From: Acidithiobacillus thiooxidans ATCC 19377 | GTDB lineage: Bacteria > Pseudomonadota > Gammaproteobacteria > Acidithiobacillales > Acidithiobacillaceae | DNA: 64,000 nucleotides | Assembly: GCF_009662475.1 (NCBI RefSeq) | Contig: NZ_CP045571.1 | Span: 866,501-930,500, forward strand | Reading direction: 5' to 3' | Part shown: in pieces, positions 7,850 to 15,765 of the stretch | Layout: the number at the start of each line of letters is the position of its first letter | How positions within the stretch are numbered: the first letter of the stretch is position 1 | Translations under genes and position numbers: made by a program | The notes under the pieces: model-generated | The model's database searches: none | What the model was told of the DNA's origin: nothing | The model's input: the letters and a program-made list of their open reading frames with translations, nothing else

Positions 7850-8761
7850 ATGGTAACCTTCAAACGCGTCGGTTTAACGCTCGCCCTGCTCACGGCCTTG
7901 GCCAGCCTCAGTTATTCTGGGGCGGCTACCACTTATGTTTTCCGGCAGACCCTTCCCGGTAATCCGGTACCTTCCTGTAGTGAGCCCGGGAGTAAAAGCT
8001 TTACCACGCCTGGGGTGTATCAGGTAACCGTTCCAGCCGGCTGTGAGATAGCTGCAGTCTTAGCCGGAGCAGGTGGCGGTAATCCTACGGATGCCGACTT
8101 AGGGGGCGGTCCTGGCGGTTCAGTCTCTTTCAACCTGGTGTCGTCAGGATCTCCCCTAACCGTAGTGGTCGGGACTGCCGGCCAGATCGCCTACCCTTCT
8201 TCAGAATATTCAGGCGGGAATGGCGGCGGTTACAGTTTAGTGGCCTCAGGTAATGCCATTTGGGGTGTGGCCGGAGGCGGTGGTGGTGCAGCAGGTAATG
8301 GCGGCGGAAGCGGTCTTGCCTATTCCGAAGGTGGATCCGGAGGCAACCCGGGGATGAACGGTGAGATCGCACCGGTTGACTACGGTAGCTGTCAGGACGA
8401 AGGAACCGGGGCCACGGATCTTCAGGCCGGAACCGATGGGGAGCTATGCCCAGAGGTCAATACGGGGGTTCCTACCTACATATCCGTAGCCCCGGCGGGT
8501 TCAGCAGCACTGTCCAGCACCTTTTCCGATGACAGCGGAGGCATTGCTGCTTCCGAGGGTAATAATGGAAACGGTGGCGGTGGTGGAGGCGGTGGCGGCT
8601 ACTACGGCGGAGGCTACGGCTCGGACGGGGGAGACTACGACGAAGGTGGTGGCGGAGGAGGGGGATCAAGCTATGTGACACCTGAAGCGACGAATGTGAC
8701 TGAAACTACCGGCGGAGGATCTCCGACTGAGACGAATGGATCAGTTTCATTGTCCTGGTAA
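7850..8761 (+). CDS. Exported glycine-rich protein
   Basis: A 303-residue protein with a signal peptide (hydrophobic core LTLALLTALASLSY, probable cleavage after YSGA). The mature part starts with a beta-rich block (FTTPGVYQVTVPAGCEIAAVLAGAGGG, summarised by its FTTPG and VTVPAG elements) and then has long glycine runs with low sequence complexity, ending GGGGSSYVTPEATNV...NGSVSLSW. This layout matches secreted glycine-rich domain proteins found in bacteria and phages whose function is mostly structural or adhesive. Four cysteines are present in the mature part. The ribosome-binding site CTGGAG precedes the ATG. It sits alone between fic and the toxin remnant, within accessory DNA. A function cannot be assigned beyond a probable envelope or extracellular location. 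Confidence 0.75.
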   Translation: MVTFKRVGLTLALLTALASLSYSGAATTYVFRQTLPGNPVPSCSEPGSKSFTTPGVYQVTVPAGCEIAAVLAGAGGGNPTDADLGGGPGGSVSFNLVSSGSPLTVVVGTAGQIAYPSSEYSGGNGGGYSLVASGNAIWGVAGGGGGAAGNGGGSGLAYSEGGSGGNPGMNGEIAPVDYGSCQDEGTGATDLQAGTDGELCPEVNTGVPTYISVAPAGSAALSSTFSDDSGGIAASEGNNGNGGGGGGGGGYYGGGYGSDGGDYDEGGGGGGGSSYVTPEATNVTETTGGGSPTETNGSVSLSW

Positions 8762-8934
8762 GTGAGGGTTCGTTCGGATAATCCCGGTCTTCGGAGCATA
8801 AGACCTCTGTCCAGTTTTTAGTCATTCCTGCGAGCTTTATCCAGAAAGCACGCAATGTTCATGAAGTTCGTCATGTCTATCACGGGCATCTTCACACTTC
8901 CTAATGGTCCGGCTATGCCGTATGAGCTGCCTGT

Positions 8935-9069
8935 ATGTTTATCTTGATCGAGACACCGCTGTTTACGAGCCTATGGCCGGATTACTGGACAGAAGAAGAA
9001 CGTGGCCAGTTCTGTGCATGGCTGGCGTTGCAGCAATTAGGCAAGGAGATTGATGCTGCCGATGACTGA
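8935..9069 (+). pseudogene. Remnant of a RelE/HigB-type toxin
   Basis: A 44-codon frame starting MFILIETPLFTSLWPDYWTE and continuing EERGQFCAWLAL, which is the start of RelE-superfamily toxins of the HigB/COG4737 kind (about 110 residues when complete). It then jumps to a short charged tail and stops inside the antitoxin start. The central and catalytic part is missing, so an in-frame internal deletion of roughly 60-65 codons is inferred. It should be non-toxic. Confidence 0.6.
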
Positions 9070-9367
9070 AAAGGAACTCATGGAACGGGACGCCAAGCGT
9101 GATATTGGCGCAGAACTTCTGGAATCCGTCCGGCAGATGAAGGCCGGGAAAAAAGGCGCTGTCCATAAGATCGACGTGCCACAGGTTGTGCAGGCCCGTA
9201 TCAGCGCAGGATTGTCACAATCCCAGTTTGCCGCGCTGATGGGGGTGTCTGTTCGCACCCTTCAGGATTGGGAACAGGGGCGGCGTAATCCGTCCGGTGC
9301 AGCGATGACGCTACTACGCATCGCAGCCAAGCACCCGGAGGTGATCCGGGAGGTGCAGGTGGCATAA
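9053..9367 (+). CDS. HigA-type HTH antitoxin
   Basis: An intact 104-residue antitoxin with an XRE helix-turn-helix in the C-terminal half (LSQSQFAALMGVSVRTLQDW, then EQGRRNPSGAA). The N-terminal half (MTEKELMERDAKRDIGAEL) is the usual toxin-binding part of this group. AAGGAG at 9043-9048 favours ATG 9053; ATG 9062 and TTG 9050 are alternatives. The gene overlaps the end of the decayed toxin. Such proteins repress their own promoter, and this one may persist as a stand-alone regulator. Confidence 0.8.
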   Translation: MLPMTEKELMERDAKRDIGAELLESVRQMKAGKKGAVHKIDVPQVVQARISAGLSQSQFAALMGVSVRTLQDWEQGRRNPSGAAMTLLRIAAKHPEVIREVQVA

Positions 9368-9422
9368 GCTGCCCCGCCTCGGGGTCAACGCATTCTCAAT
9401 CACCTACGCGGTGATGAACCTA

Positions 9423-10586
9423 GTGTAGTGTTGCATTCTTGGTGAACCTTAAGGTTAATGATGATAAAATAGCTCCATGTTGAGGGTATGAATGGAGTCG
9501 AGCCTTGCGAGTTGCGCCCACAGTCATTTTAACCAGCGAAGAGCTGTCCGAGTTGTCCCGTATAGTCGCCTCCCGATTAAGCAGTGTCCGCTTGTCATTA
9601 CGGGCACGGATGATATTGCTGGCGGCAGAGGGCTTGCAGAACAAAGAAATTGCGGAGCGCCTGGGGGTGGATCGCCTGCAAGTCGCACGTTGGCGCAAGC
9701 GTTATCTGGAACACCGCTTGTCGGGCATTGAACGCGATTTAACGCGCGGCGCCCCTCCGGTGAAAGTGGATGTGGCCCGCCTGGTAGAATTGACCACGCA
9801 GAGTAAGCCGGAAGCGATGACGCATTGGAGTACGCGCAGGATGGCGGCAGAACTGGGTGTCAGTGCCGCCAGTGTGTCGCGGCATTGGCGCAAGCATGGC
9901 CTTAAGCCCCATCTGCTGCGTGGTTTCAAAGTGTCACGTGATCCGCATTTTGTGGAAAAGCTGGAAGATATTGTGGGGTTGTATATGTCTCCCCCGGAGC
10001 ATGCCTTGGTGCTCTGCGTGGATGAAAAAAGTCAGGTGCAGGCCCTGGACCGGACCCAACCGGGACTTCCCCTCAAAAAGGGCCGCGCAGAAACGATGAC
10101 CCACGACTACAAACGTAATGGTACTACGACCTTGTTTGCCGCACTCAACGTGCTGGATGGTCAGGTCATCGGACAGTGTCAACAGCGCCATACCCATGTG
10201 GAATGGCTGAAGTTCCTGAAGAAAATTGATCGGCAGACGCCCAGGGACAAGGCTCTGCATCTGATTGCCGACAACTATGCGACCCATAAACACCCGGTAG
10301 TACAGGCGTGGCTCGACAAGCACCCGCGTATTCACATGCACTTCACGCCCACTTCGGCATCCTGGCTCAACATGGTCGAGCGTTTCTTTCGGGATATGAC
10401 GACCCAGCGGTTACGTCGTGGGGTGTTCACCAGGTCTCCGAACTCATCCAGGCCATTGAGGGGTACATCGACCACCACAACACCCGTCCCAAACCCTTCA
10501 TCTGGACCAAAACCGCCCGCGACATCCTGCAAAAGGTCATTCGCGCCAACAGCCACTTAAGCAGCAAAAAGAATGCAACACTACAC
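9423..10586 (+). mobile_element. IS630-family insertion sequence
   Basis: An element of about 1,164 bp with perfect terminal inverted repeats GTGTAGTGTTGCATTCTT (left) and the complement at the right end, flanked by TA on both sides (9421-9422, 10587-10588). TA duplication is the hallmark of IS630/Tc1-type elements. The transposase has a frameshift. Confidence 0.85.
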
Positions 10587-10589
10587 TAG
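9505..10589 (+). pseudogene. IS630-family transposase, frameshifted
   Basis: N-terminal helix-turn-helix (LQNKEIAERLGVDRLQVARW), then a DDE core with VLCVDEKSQVQALDRTQP and LIADNYATHKHP, and the third acidic residue in ASWLNMVERFF. After RLRRGVF (around 10428-10430) the true C-terminus (HQVSELIQAIEGYIDHHN...) continues in another frame, consistent with loss of one C. The start at 9505 is TTG. The last codons run through the right terminal repeat, and the stop TAG uses the target TA. A programmed shift is possible but no slippery run is seen, so loss of function is more likely. Confidence 0.75.
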
Positions 10590-10599
10590 GTGGTTGTCG

Positions 10600-10764
10600 C
10601 TAACGAGATCCTATGGTGCCCCCCATTGCAAGCACTTTGCTGAGGTCTCCTTCTCGGTGGCCAGACACCCCTCTGGACTGCGCTTTCTCAGTCCTAACCG
10701 GGATGAATGGTCCGCTCCCTGGCGGGGCATTACGACCTACCTTGGCAGGCTCCGGACCCATCAT
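10600..10764 (-). CDS. Small hypothetical ORF of 54 codons
   Basis: A minus-strand frame starting MMGPEPAKVGRNAPPGSGPF and ending in GGTIGSR. No family is recognised with certainty. It sits directly beside the target site of the IS630 element in a stretch (10590-10833) that otherwise holds nothing I can assign. It may be a remnant of a larger gene. Confidence 0.25.
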   Translation of the reverse strand: MMGPEPAKVGRNAPPGSGPFIPVRTEKAQSRGVSGHREGDLSKVLAMGGTIGSR

Positions 10765-10833
10765 TTCCTCAGTTGCCGATTACAATGTAGAGACGTAATC
10801 TGGCTAACGGTTTGCCGTGGCACTCGTACAAGA

Positions 10834-11061
10834 CTATGAAGTGGCGGCGAAGCCTTCAGGGTCAGCCATCCACCTGTAAATATCTGTCGCGTGCCATGCT
10901 GTAGTTCGTGAGGAAAGTTTGACTGGGGCTGGGAATGTGCCGTCCCTGACTTTACGCCAAAGAGTGGCCCGCGAGAACGGTACAAGGCCAAGTAATCCAC
11001 ATTTGGAGTCGCCGATTAGTTGCTTTTCACGAAAGAAAGCGGGTTGCACTGATGTATACAT
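10834..11061 (-). CDS. AlpA-family phage/island regulator
   Basis: A 75-residue protein with the AlpA pattern: a short helix-turn-helix SRATLWRKVRDGTFPAPVKL followed by AWHATDIYRWMAD. AlpA proteins activate excision or integrase genes in P4-like islands, and this gene lies just downstream of the integrase on the same strand. ATG 11061 was chosen; an in-frame longer start at 11109 also exists. The recognition helix region contains the usual RATLW core but the segment before it (GDSKCGLLGLVPF) is less typical. Confidence 0.6.
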   Translation of the reverse strand: MYTSVQPAFFREKQLIGDSKCGLLGLVPFSRATLWRKVRDGTFPAPVKLSSRTTAWHATDIYRWMADPEGFAATS

Positions 11062-11140
11062 GGAAAGTCGTCTCTGTAAGCAGGGACAACGTATAGGAAC
11101 CACAATCACAAAATAGTTATGAAATATTTCGATTTGCTAA

Positions 11141-12334
11141 TTATTTTTCTTTATCATGTCTAAGTTGATCCAAATAATCTGACCATGCTTGCATCATCAC
11201 CCGCCTTCCTTCCATGTGCGACGTCCTGTTGTAGGCCCGTCCGTTCGGATCTTTTACGGCGTGCGCGAGCTGGTGTTCAATCCAGTCAACTCGAAAGTTC
11301 AGGACTTCGTCTAGTACTGTTCTGGCCATAGCCCGGAAACCGTGTGCGGTGATATCTTCCTTAGTTGAGTAGCCCATTCTGCGTAAGGCTTGGTTAATGG
11401 TGTTATTGGAAATTGGCTTATTGGTATTTCGACCTTGGAAGACGTATTCGCATTTGCCAGTAAGAGGCTTTAATTCCGTAAGAATGCCTAAAGACTGAGT
11501 CGACAAAGGTACCATATGAGGTTGTTTCATCTTCATACGTTCAGCGGGTAGGTTCCACACTTTTGCCTCAAGGTCAAACTCCTTCCATTGGGCTAAACGC
11601 ATTTCGGACGGGCGCAAGAACACGTGTGGAGCTAACCTCAAGGCGCTTTGAACCTCAAACGATCCCTTGTACGAATATAGGTCCCGGAGCAGTACGGCGA
11701 TCTTCTTAGGATCGGTGATGCTTGGAAAATGTGCGGGTTTCCAAGGTGTTAACGCTCCTTTAAGGTCGCCTGTAATATCTCTGTTTGCTCGCCCAGTAGC
11801 TACAGCATATCGGAATACTTGTCCGCAGTTCTGCAGCACGCGATGCGCAGTTTCTATAGCCCTTGCTTCGGTCCGTCTGAGTACGGTCAGTAGTTCGGCC
11901 GGCTGGATCTCGGAGATAGGCCGAGTCCCTAACCACGGAAAAATCTCGCGCTCCAATCTCCGCATGATTTTATTGGAGTGAGATTTAGCCCAGCCCAGAC
12001 GCTGTTTCTCGAACCATTCCCTGGCGACGATTTCAAAGCTGCCCAGCCCTGCCTCCGTTAGAGCCAGTTTACTGGCCTTACGATGAGCGCTTGGGTCTGC
12101 GCCCGTTGCAAGTAATCGTCGAGCGTCGTCACGTCTCTCCCGGGCCATGGCTAGGGTAACATCTGGATAGACACCTAGTGATAGCCGTTTTTCTTTACCG
12201 TCTACCCGAAACTTCAGTCGCCACCACTTCCCTCCGGCAGGGGCAATCTCTAGGTAGAGCCCCTTTTCATCAGATAATTTGTATGACTTCTCCTTAGGCT
12301 TAGACTGCCGGATTTTAGTATCAGTCAAGGACAT
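11141..12334 (-). CDS. P4-type tyrosine recombinase (island integrase)
   Basis: A 397-residue integrase with the N-terminal arm-binding domain of the DUF4102 type (SLTDTKIRQSKPKEKSYKL, KWWRLKFRVDGKEKRLSLG), a core-binding domain and a catalytic domain. Catalytic residues visible: R in FLRPSEMRL (about 241), HGFR (331-334), H in QLAHAV (358) and Y in GRAYNRTSH (368). It integrates DNA by site-specific recombination, typically into a tRNA 3' end. The ATG at 12334 follows a GGAG site; a TTG nine bases upstream would extend it by three residues. The tRNA-Ala 3' end is 175 bp upstream, so the attachment site is probably there. Confidence 0.9.
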   Translation of the reverse strand: MSLTDTKIRQSKPKEKSYKLSDEKGLYLEIAPAGGKWWRLKFRVDGKEKRLSLGVYPDVTLAMARERRDDARRLLATGADPSAHRKASKLALTEAGLGSFEIVAREWFEKQRLGWAKSHSNKIMRRLEREIFPWLGTRPISEIQPAELLTVLRRTEARAIETAHRVLQNCGQVFRYAVATGRANRDITGDLKGALTPWKPAHFPSITDPKKIAVLLRDLYSYKGSFEVQSALRLAPHVFLRPSEMRLAQWKEFDLEAKVWNLPAERMKMKQPHMVPLSTQSLGILTELKPLTGKCEYVFQGRNTNKPISNNTINQALRRMGYSTKEDITAHGFRAMARTVLDEVLNFRVDWIEHQLAHAVKDPNGRAYNRTSHMEGRRVMMQAWSDYLDQLRHDKEK

Positions 12335-12386
12335 TGGGGGCAACTCCGAATAGGCTTATCTTGGTTGCCCCCAATGTTGCCCCCAG
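12333..12386. promoter_or_regulatory. Inverted and direct repeats over the integrase start codon
   Basis: ATTGGGGGCAAC (12333-12344) covers the integrase start codon and is perfectly inverted in GTTGCCCCCAAT (12364-12375), which is followed at once by GTTGCCCCCAG (12376-12386). The arrangement can hide the integrase start in an RNA hairpin or act as protein-binding arm sites controlling integrase expression. Confidence 0.6.
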
Positions 12387-12432
12387 TCACCCCGAGATGG
12401 CAAGCGATATCTTGAGATGTTGTGAGACGAAG

Positions 12433-12466
12433 AAAAAGCCACTAATCATATAAATCAGTGGCTTTT
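12433..12466 (-). terminator. Rho-independent terminator after tRNA-Ala
   Basis: An 11-bp near-perfect stem AAAAGCCACT / AGTGGCTTTTT with a 13-nt loop. Read on the minus strand it ends in TTTTTCTT, correct for ending the tRNA-Ala transcript before the integrase. Confidence 0.65.
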
Positions 12467-12508
12467 ATGGTGGTTTGATGCGAGCTGAGACGTAGTGAGA
12501 TAGTTAAT

Positions 12509-12584
<76 letters not shown>

Positions 12585-12666
12585 ATGAGCGCAAAGGATA
12601 AAGAGAAGCCTCGCGGAATGCAATGCTTGTAAACTGCTGGCAGGGCTAGGTGTCAGTTTTTGCTGC

Positions 12667-13674
12667 TCAGCAGCGCCCCACCACCATTACATCGCTACCA
12701 AACGGAAAGATTTCTGGCCTTAGTCCGGCTTCTTTTAAGGCGCTGGCGATTTCCTCAGGATGCAGGAAATGATTCCCTTGGACATGCTCGGTGAGATTCT
12801 GGTAAGCCATGCCCCGCAAGGGTGCTTCGCGCAGGCGACGATGATCATCTGGCCATGCGGGTTCCCAAATGACTACGGCACCTTCTGCTTTGAGATTGCT
12901 ACGCAGTTTGTCAAAAATGGCCCCACGTTTTTCCCAGACATGGTGAAGGGCACGATTCATGGCAATCAGATCTGCCGGTTCTGGCAGAGAAAACGCATGG
13001 ATATCGCCCTCCGAAAAGTGCAGACGGTCACTAAGGCCCTCCTGTTGAGCTATTTCCTGCGCCTGCCGCACATTTTCCGCAAAACCATCCAGACCAAGGC
13101 CCCGCAAATGGTTGCAGCGCTGTGCCAGTGCCCGTAAATACCAGCCATTTCCGCAACCGAGATCCACAGCAAGACCACCCCGGGCATCTACTTCGGCAAA
13201 TATGGGAACCTGCGGGCAGATTTTTTCTTCAAAAGTCTTGCGGAAATTGTTTTCCAGCATCAGCCCAAACCAGGGCAGAATGGTTTCCCGTTCCGCCAGT
13301 ACTTTTTCACCCGGACGTTCGCCCGTGCGCATCAGTCCTGCGGCGCGTTCAGCCATATGTGCCGACAGGACCGAACCAATAGCTGTTGCCATGCGGCTAC
13401 CCGGAGCCTCGGGGCGCATGCTGTCGCCATCTGCGCTGAGTTGCCACTGATCGTCGGAATTCAGTTCCAGCCAGCCAAAAGCATAAGCAGCATCGCACCA
13501 GCGGGTGACGTATCCTTCGTCCATGCCCGCTTGCTGAGCGAGATGTCGGGAATCGGCCTTCTGCAATTGGTGCAGGGTGCTGAACAGTCCATTGACGACA
13601 CCTATGAAAGCAATATTCAGGGATTGTGCGCCCTGAGCCTGCTGCCTGAGTTCTTCCATGCTGCGTAAAGTCAT
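12667..13674 (-). CDS. Class I SAM-dependent methyltransferase with N-terminal winged helix
   Basis: A 335-residue protein. The first 90 residues look like a winged-helix/dimerisation domain (LAQQAGMDEGYVTRWCDAAYAFGWLEL). The SAM-binding loop is VDLGCGNGWYL at about 172-182, followed by an acidic strand end (GLGLDGF) and EGDIHAF. The C-terminal part fits small-molecule methyltransferases. AAGGAGAGCAT precedes the ATG. The substrate cannot be told. It shares direction with the TauE-like gene upstream (24-bp gap), so the two may be co-transcribed. Confidence 0.75.
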   Translation of the reverse strand: MTLRSMEELRQQAQGAQSLNIAFIGVVNGLFSTLHQLQKADSRHLAQQAGMDEGYVTRWCDAAYAFGWLELNSDDQWQLSADGDSMRPEAPGSRMATAIGSVLSAHMAERAAGLMRTGERPGEKVLAERETILPWFGLMLENNFRKTFEEKICPQVPIFAEVDARGGLAVDLGCGNGWYLRALAQRCNHLRGLGLDGFAENVRQAQEIAQQEGLSDRLHFSEGDIHAFSLPEPADLIAMNRALHHVWEKRGAIFDKLRSNLKAEGAVVIWEPAWPDDHRRLREAPLRGMAYQNLTEHVQGNHFLHPEEIASALKEAGLRPEIFPFGSDVMVVGRC

Positions 13675-13698
13675 ATGCTCTCCTTGTCGCTCGATGCG

Positions 13699-14460
13699 TT
13701 AAATAAGGTATTTCAGGCCGACTACGGTCAGTAATCCCAGTGTTCCCAATAAAAAAGCGCGTTGGTTGATACGTAGGTGTAAACGATTACCCGCCCAGAG
13801 ACCCAGCAAAACTGGCGGAATCAACATTAAAAAACCTATGGCCAGCTGCCAGGTCAACAGCGCCAGGGCTACATACATGAACCCGCGCAACACATTGTCT
13901 GTGAGCGCAATCCCCTGAAAAGTAGCGCGAAAAGCGCGTTTGTCCAGATGCCGCATTTGCAGGTAGGCGACGATAGGCGGTCCACCCCCACCGTAGAGGC
14001 TGCCCACGACTCCCCCAAATATTCCGAGCGGCGTGCCCCAGGGCAGACTGATGCGCGGTAGACGATCGGGCTTCATGGCAAGGGCGTACACCACGTAGGC
14101 GAGAATGAATACACCGAGGAATCGGGTCAGATTCTGGGCATTGGTATCAGCCAGTATAAAAGAACCGATTGCCAGACCAATGATGCTGCCGGGGATCAGC
14201 CAGCGTAACTCCGGCCAGCGCATTTCCCGAAAATCATAGGCACCCAGTAATACTGAACCGAGCAGATCCAGAAGCAATACGACTGGCACGACTTCCTTGA
14301 TGGGAAAGATGAGCGTGAGCAAGGCCACGGAAATCAGCCCGGAACCAAATCCGATCACTGCCCGGACGTAAAAAGCCAGGAGAATAATGAATCCGGCGAT
14401 GGCCCAGAGGAGGGGAAAGTGGATGAGGGAGGCATAAGAAAGGGACGCGTGTAAGTTCAT
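13699..14460 (-). CDS. TauE/SafE-family permease (sulfite exporter-like)
   Basis: A 253-residue integral membrane protein with about eight hydrophobic helices and the two conserved repeats of the TauE/SafE (DUF81) family: GFGSGLISVALL in the first half and GGVVGSLYGGGGPPIVAYL in the second. The family exports small sulfur anions such as sulfite or organosulfonates, which would suit a sulfur-oxidising host, but substrate is inferred only. ATG 14460 directly precedes the first hydrophobic segment; a longer frame from 14535 adds a charged stretch with no ribosome-binding site. Confidence 0.8.
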   Translation of the reverse strand: MNLHASLSYASLIHFPLLWAIAGFIILLAFYVRAVIGFGSGLISVALLTLIFPIKEVVPVVLLLDLLGSVLLGAYDFREMRWPELRWLIPGSIIGLAIGSFILADTNAQNLTRFLGVFILAYVVYALAMKPDRLPRISLPWGTPLGIFGGVVGSLYGGGGPPIVAYLQMRHLDKRAFRATFQGIALTDNVLRGFMYVALALLTWQLAIGFLMLIPPVLLGLWAGNRLHLRINQRAFLLGTLGLLTVVGLKYLI

Positions 14461-14623
14461 ACCGACCAGTCTATAAGTTTTGAGGAGTGTCTTCCAGTTG
14501 CTGGGAATGCTCCGCTTCCAAGCAACTGCGTACATATAGGCATTTCAGAAAAAATAGCCTAATATGAAACTATCCTGAGAAATTGCTTTAACCTTGCATC
14601 CCGTTAATGGGGAGGGCTAACCC

Positions 14624-15571
14624 ATGCTGCCGCATCCTTCTGCAAATACTGCACCGATCACGTATCGTTCCTACAGGCTTCATTTAGGGTTCCTGGGCCT
14701 GTTTATACTGGGATGGACGCTCATTTTGGGTATTTCTACTACCCGCGCCGATACCAACAGCAGCGGCCTGCCGCCCATTGATGCCCGCGCCTATATTCTG
14801 ATGAATGCGCAAACCGGTGCCATCATCGCCGCTAAAAATGCTTACCAACCATATGCAATTGCCAGTATTACCAAGCTCATGACCTTGTATCTGCTGTTCA
14901 AGGACATTCACACCGGTGGATTGCATTTGCACCAGGAGTTTGTACCCTGCCAGGCAGCATTGGAAACCGGTGGTTCCAGCATGTTCATGCATCCCGGATT
15001 GCGCTTTTCAGTAGCCCAGATGATTTTGGGGATGACAGTTCCTTCGGGAAACGACGCTGCTGTGGAAGCTGCGCATCTGGTGGCCGGCAGCGTCCCGGCT
15101 TTCGTGCGTGAAATGAACCAGACGGCGCGTAAAATCGGTATGTTATCGACAACCTACTATGATCCGGACGGCCTTCCCCATCCCAATAACACCGCCAGTC
15201 CTTATGATATTGCTATTCTCACCAGGCGAATCATGACGGATTTTCCGCAGTACATGCATTTTTTCAATCATGAGAATTTCACTTACGCAGGCATTACCAG
15301 TCCCAATCCTAACTTGCTGGTAGGTCGTGTGCCTTTCATCACCGGCATGAAAAGCGGTTATACCGACGCTGCTGGTCATTGCCTGGTGGCTACGGGCACC
15401 CAAAATGGGGTGCAACTCATTGCCGTGATTCTGGGCGTCCCTTCATTTACCGATGAAAACCGTGGTTTCTGGAAAGCCTCCTGGCAAAGTCTCAAATTGC
15501 TCGACTGGGGTTTTGCCAGAACGCTCTGGCTGCCTGCCGTACCCCATCTGGAAAAAACCTCGGCACCCTGA
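14624..15571 (+). CDS. D-alanyl-D-alanine carboxypeptidase (DacA/DacC-like), short form
   Basis: A 315-residue serine peptidase that trims the terminal D-Ala of peptidoglycan stem peptides in the periplasm. An N-terminal hydrophobic helix (FLGLFILGWTLILGI) exports or anchors it. Active-site motifs are SITK (SxxK), SGN (SxN) and KSG replacing the usual KTG. The product ends soon after the catalytic domain and lacks the C-terminal PBP5 beta-domain and amphipathic anchor of the 390-400-residue relatives. A strong GGGGAGG site precedes the ATG. The stop codon lies inside a 201-bp palindromic element. Confidence 0.85.
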   Translation: MLPHPSANTAPITYRSYRLHLGFLGLFILGWTLILGISTTRADTNSSGLPPIDARAYILMNAQTGAIIAAKNAYQPYAIASITKLMTLYLLFKDIHTGGLHLHQEFVPCQAALETGGSSMFMHPGLRFSVAQMILGMTVPSGNDAAVEAAHLVAGSVPAFVREMNQTARKIGMLSTTYYDPDGLPHPNNTASPYDIAILTRRIMTDFPQYMHFFNHENFTYAGITSPNPNLLVGRVPFITGMKSGYTDAAGHCLVATGTQNGVQLIAVILGVPSFTDENRGFWKASWQSLKLLDWGFARTLWLPAVPHLEKTSAP

Positions 15572-15765
15572 AACGGCGGTGGGCCGGGAAGCTTTGCCGC
15601 GACTTTTGTTTCGAGCCGTTGTTGTTCTTGGTGAAATCCTGCGCCCGTCAGGAGAGCTGTCTGAGCCCGCAGGGCGAGTTCTCTCCTGACAGCAGGATGA
15701 GCCGTAGAACAACAGGCAAGGGACGTTGGCGCAAAAAGCTTCCCGGCCCACCACCGTTTCAGGGT
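15565..15765. repeat. Palindromic intergenic element, copy A (with 86-bp internal insertion)
   Basis: A 201-bp structure filling the whole gap between the convergent dacC-like and DHA2 genes and overlapping the ends of both. Its arms, 15565-15595 and 15735-15765, are complementary at 30 of 31 positions. The core after the left arm (GACTTTTGTTTCGAGCC, 15601-15617) and before the right arm (TAGAACAACAGGC from 15705; GCAAAAAG near 15731) matches copy B at 60567-60680. Between two GAGCCG repeats (15613-15618 and 15699-15704) lies extra self-complementary DNA absent from copy B. Confidence 0.8.

Noticed and set aside
10761-11000. Minus-strand ORF of 79 codons overlapping the AlpA-type gene
   Set aside because: It is in another frame of the AlpA gene and shows no family features.
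15565-15765. Integron attC site as an explanation of the palindromic element
   Set aside because: Conserved parts lie inside the element rather than at its ends, no GTTRRRY/RYYYAAC termini are seen, and no integron integrase or cassette array is near.
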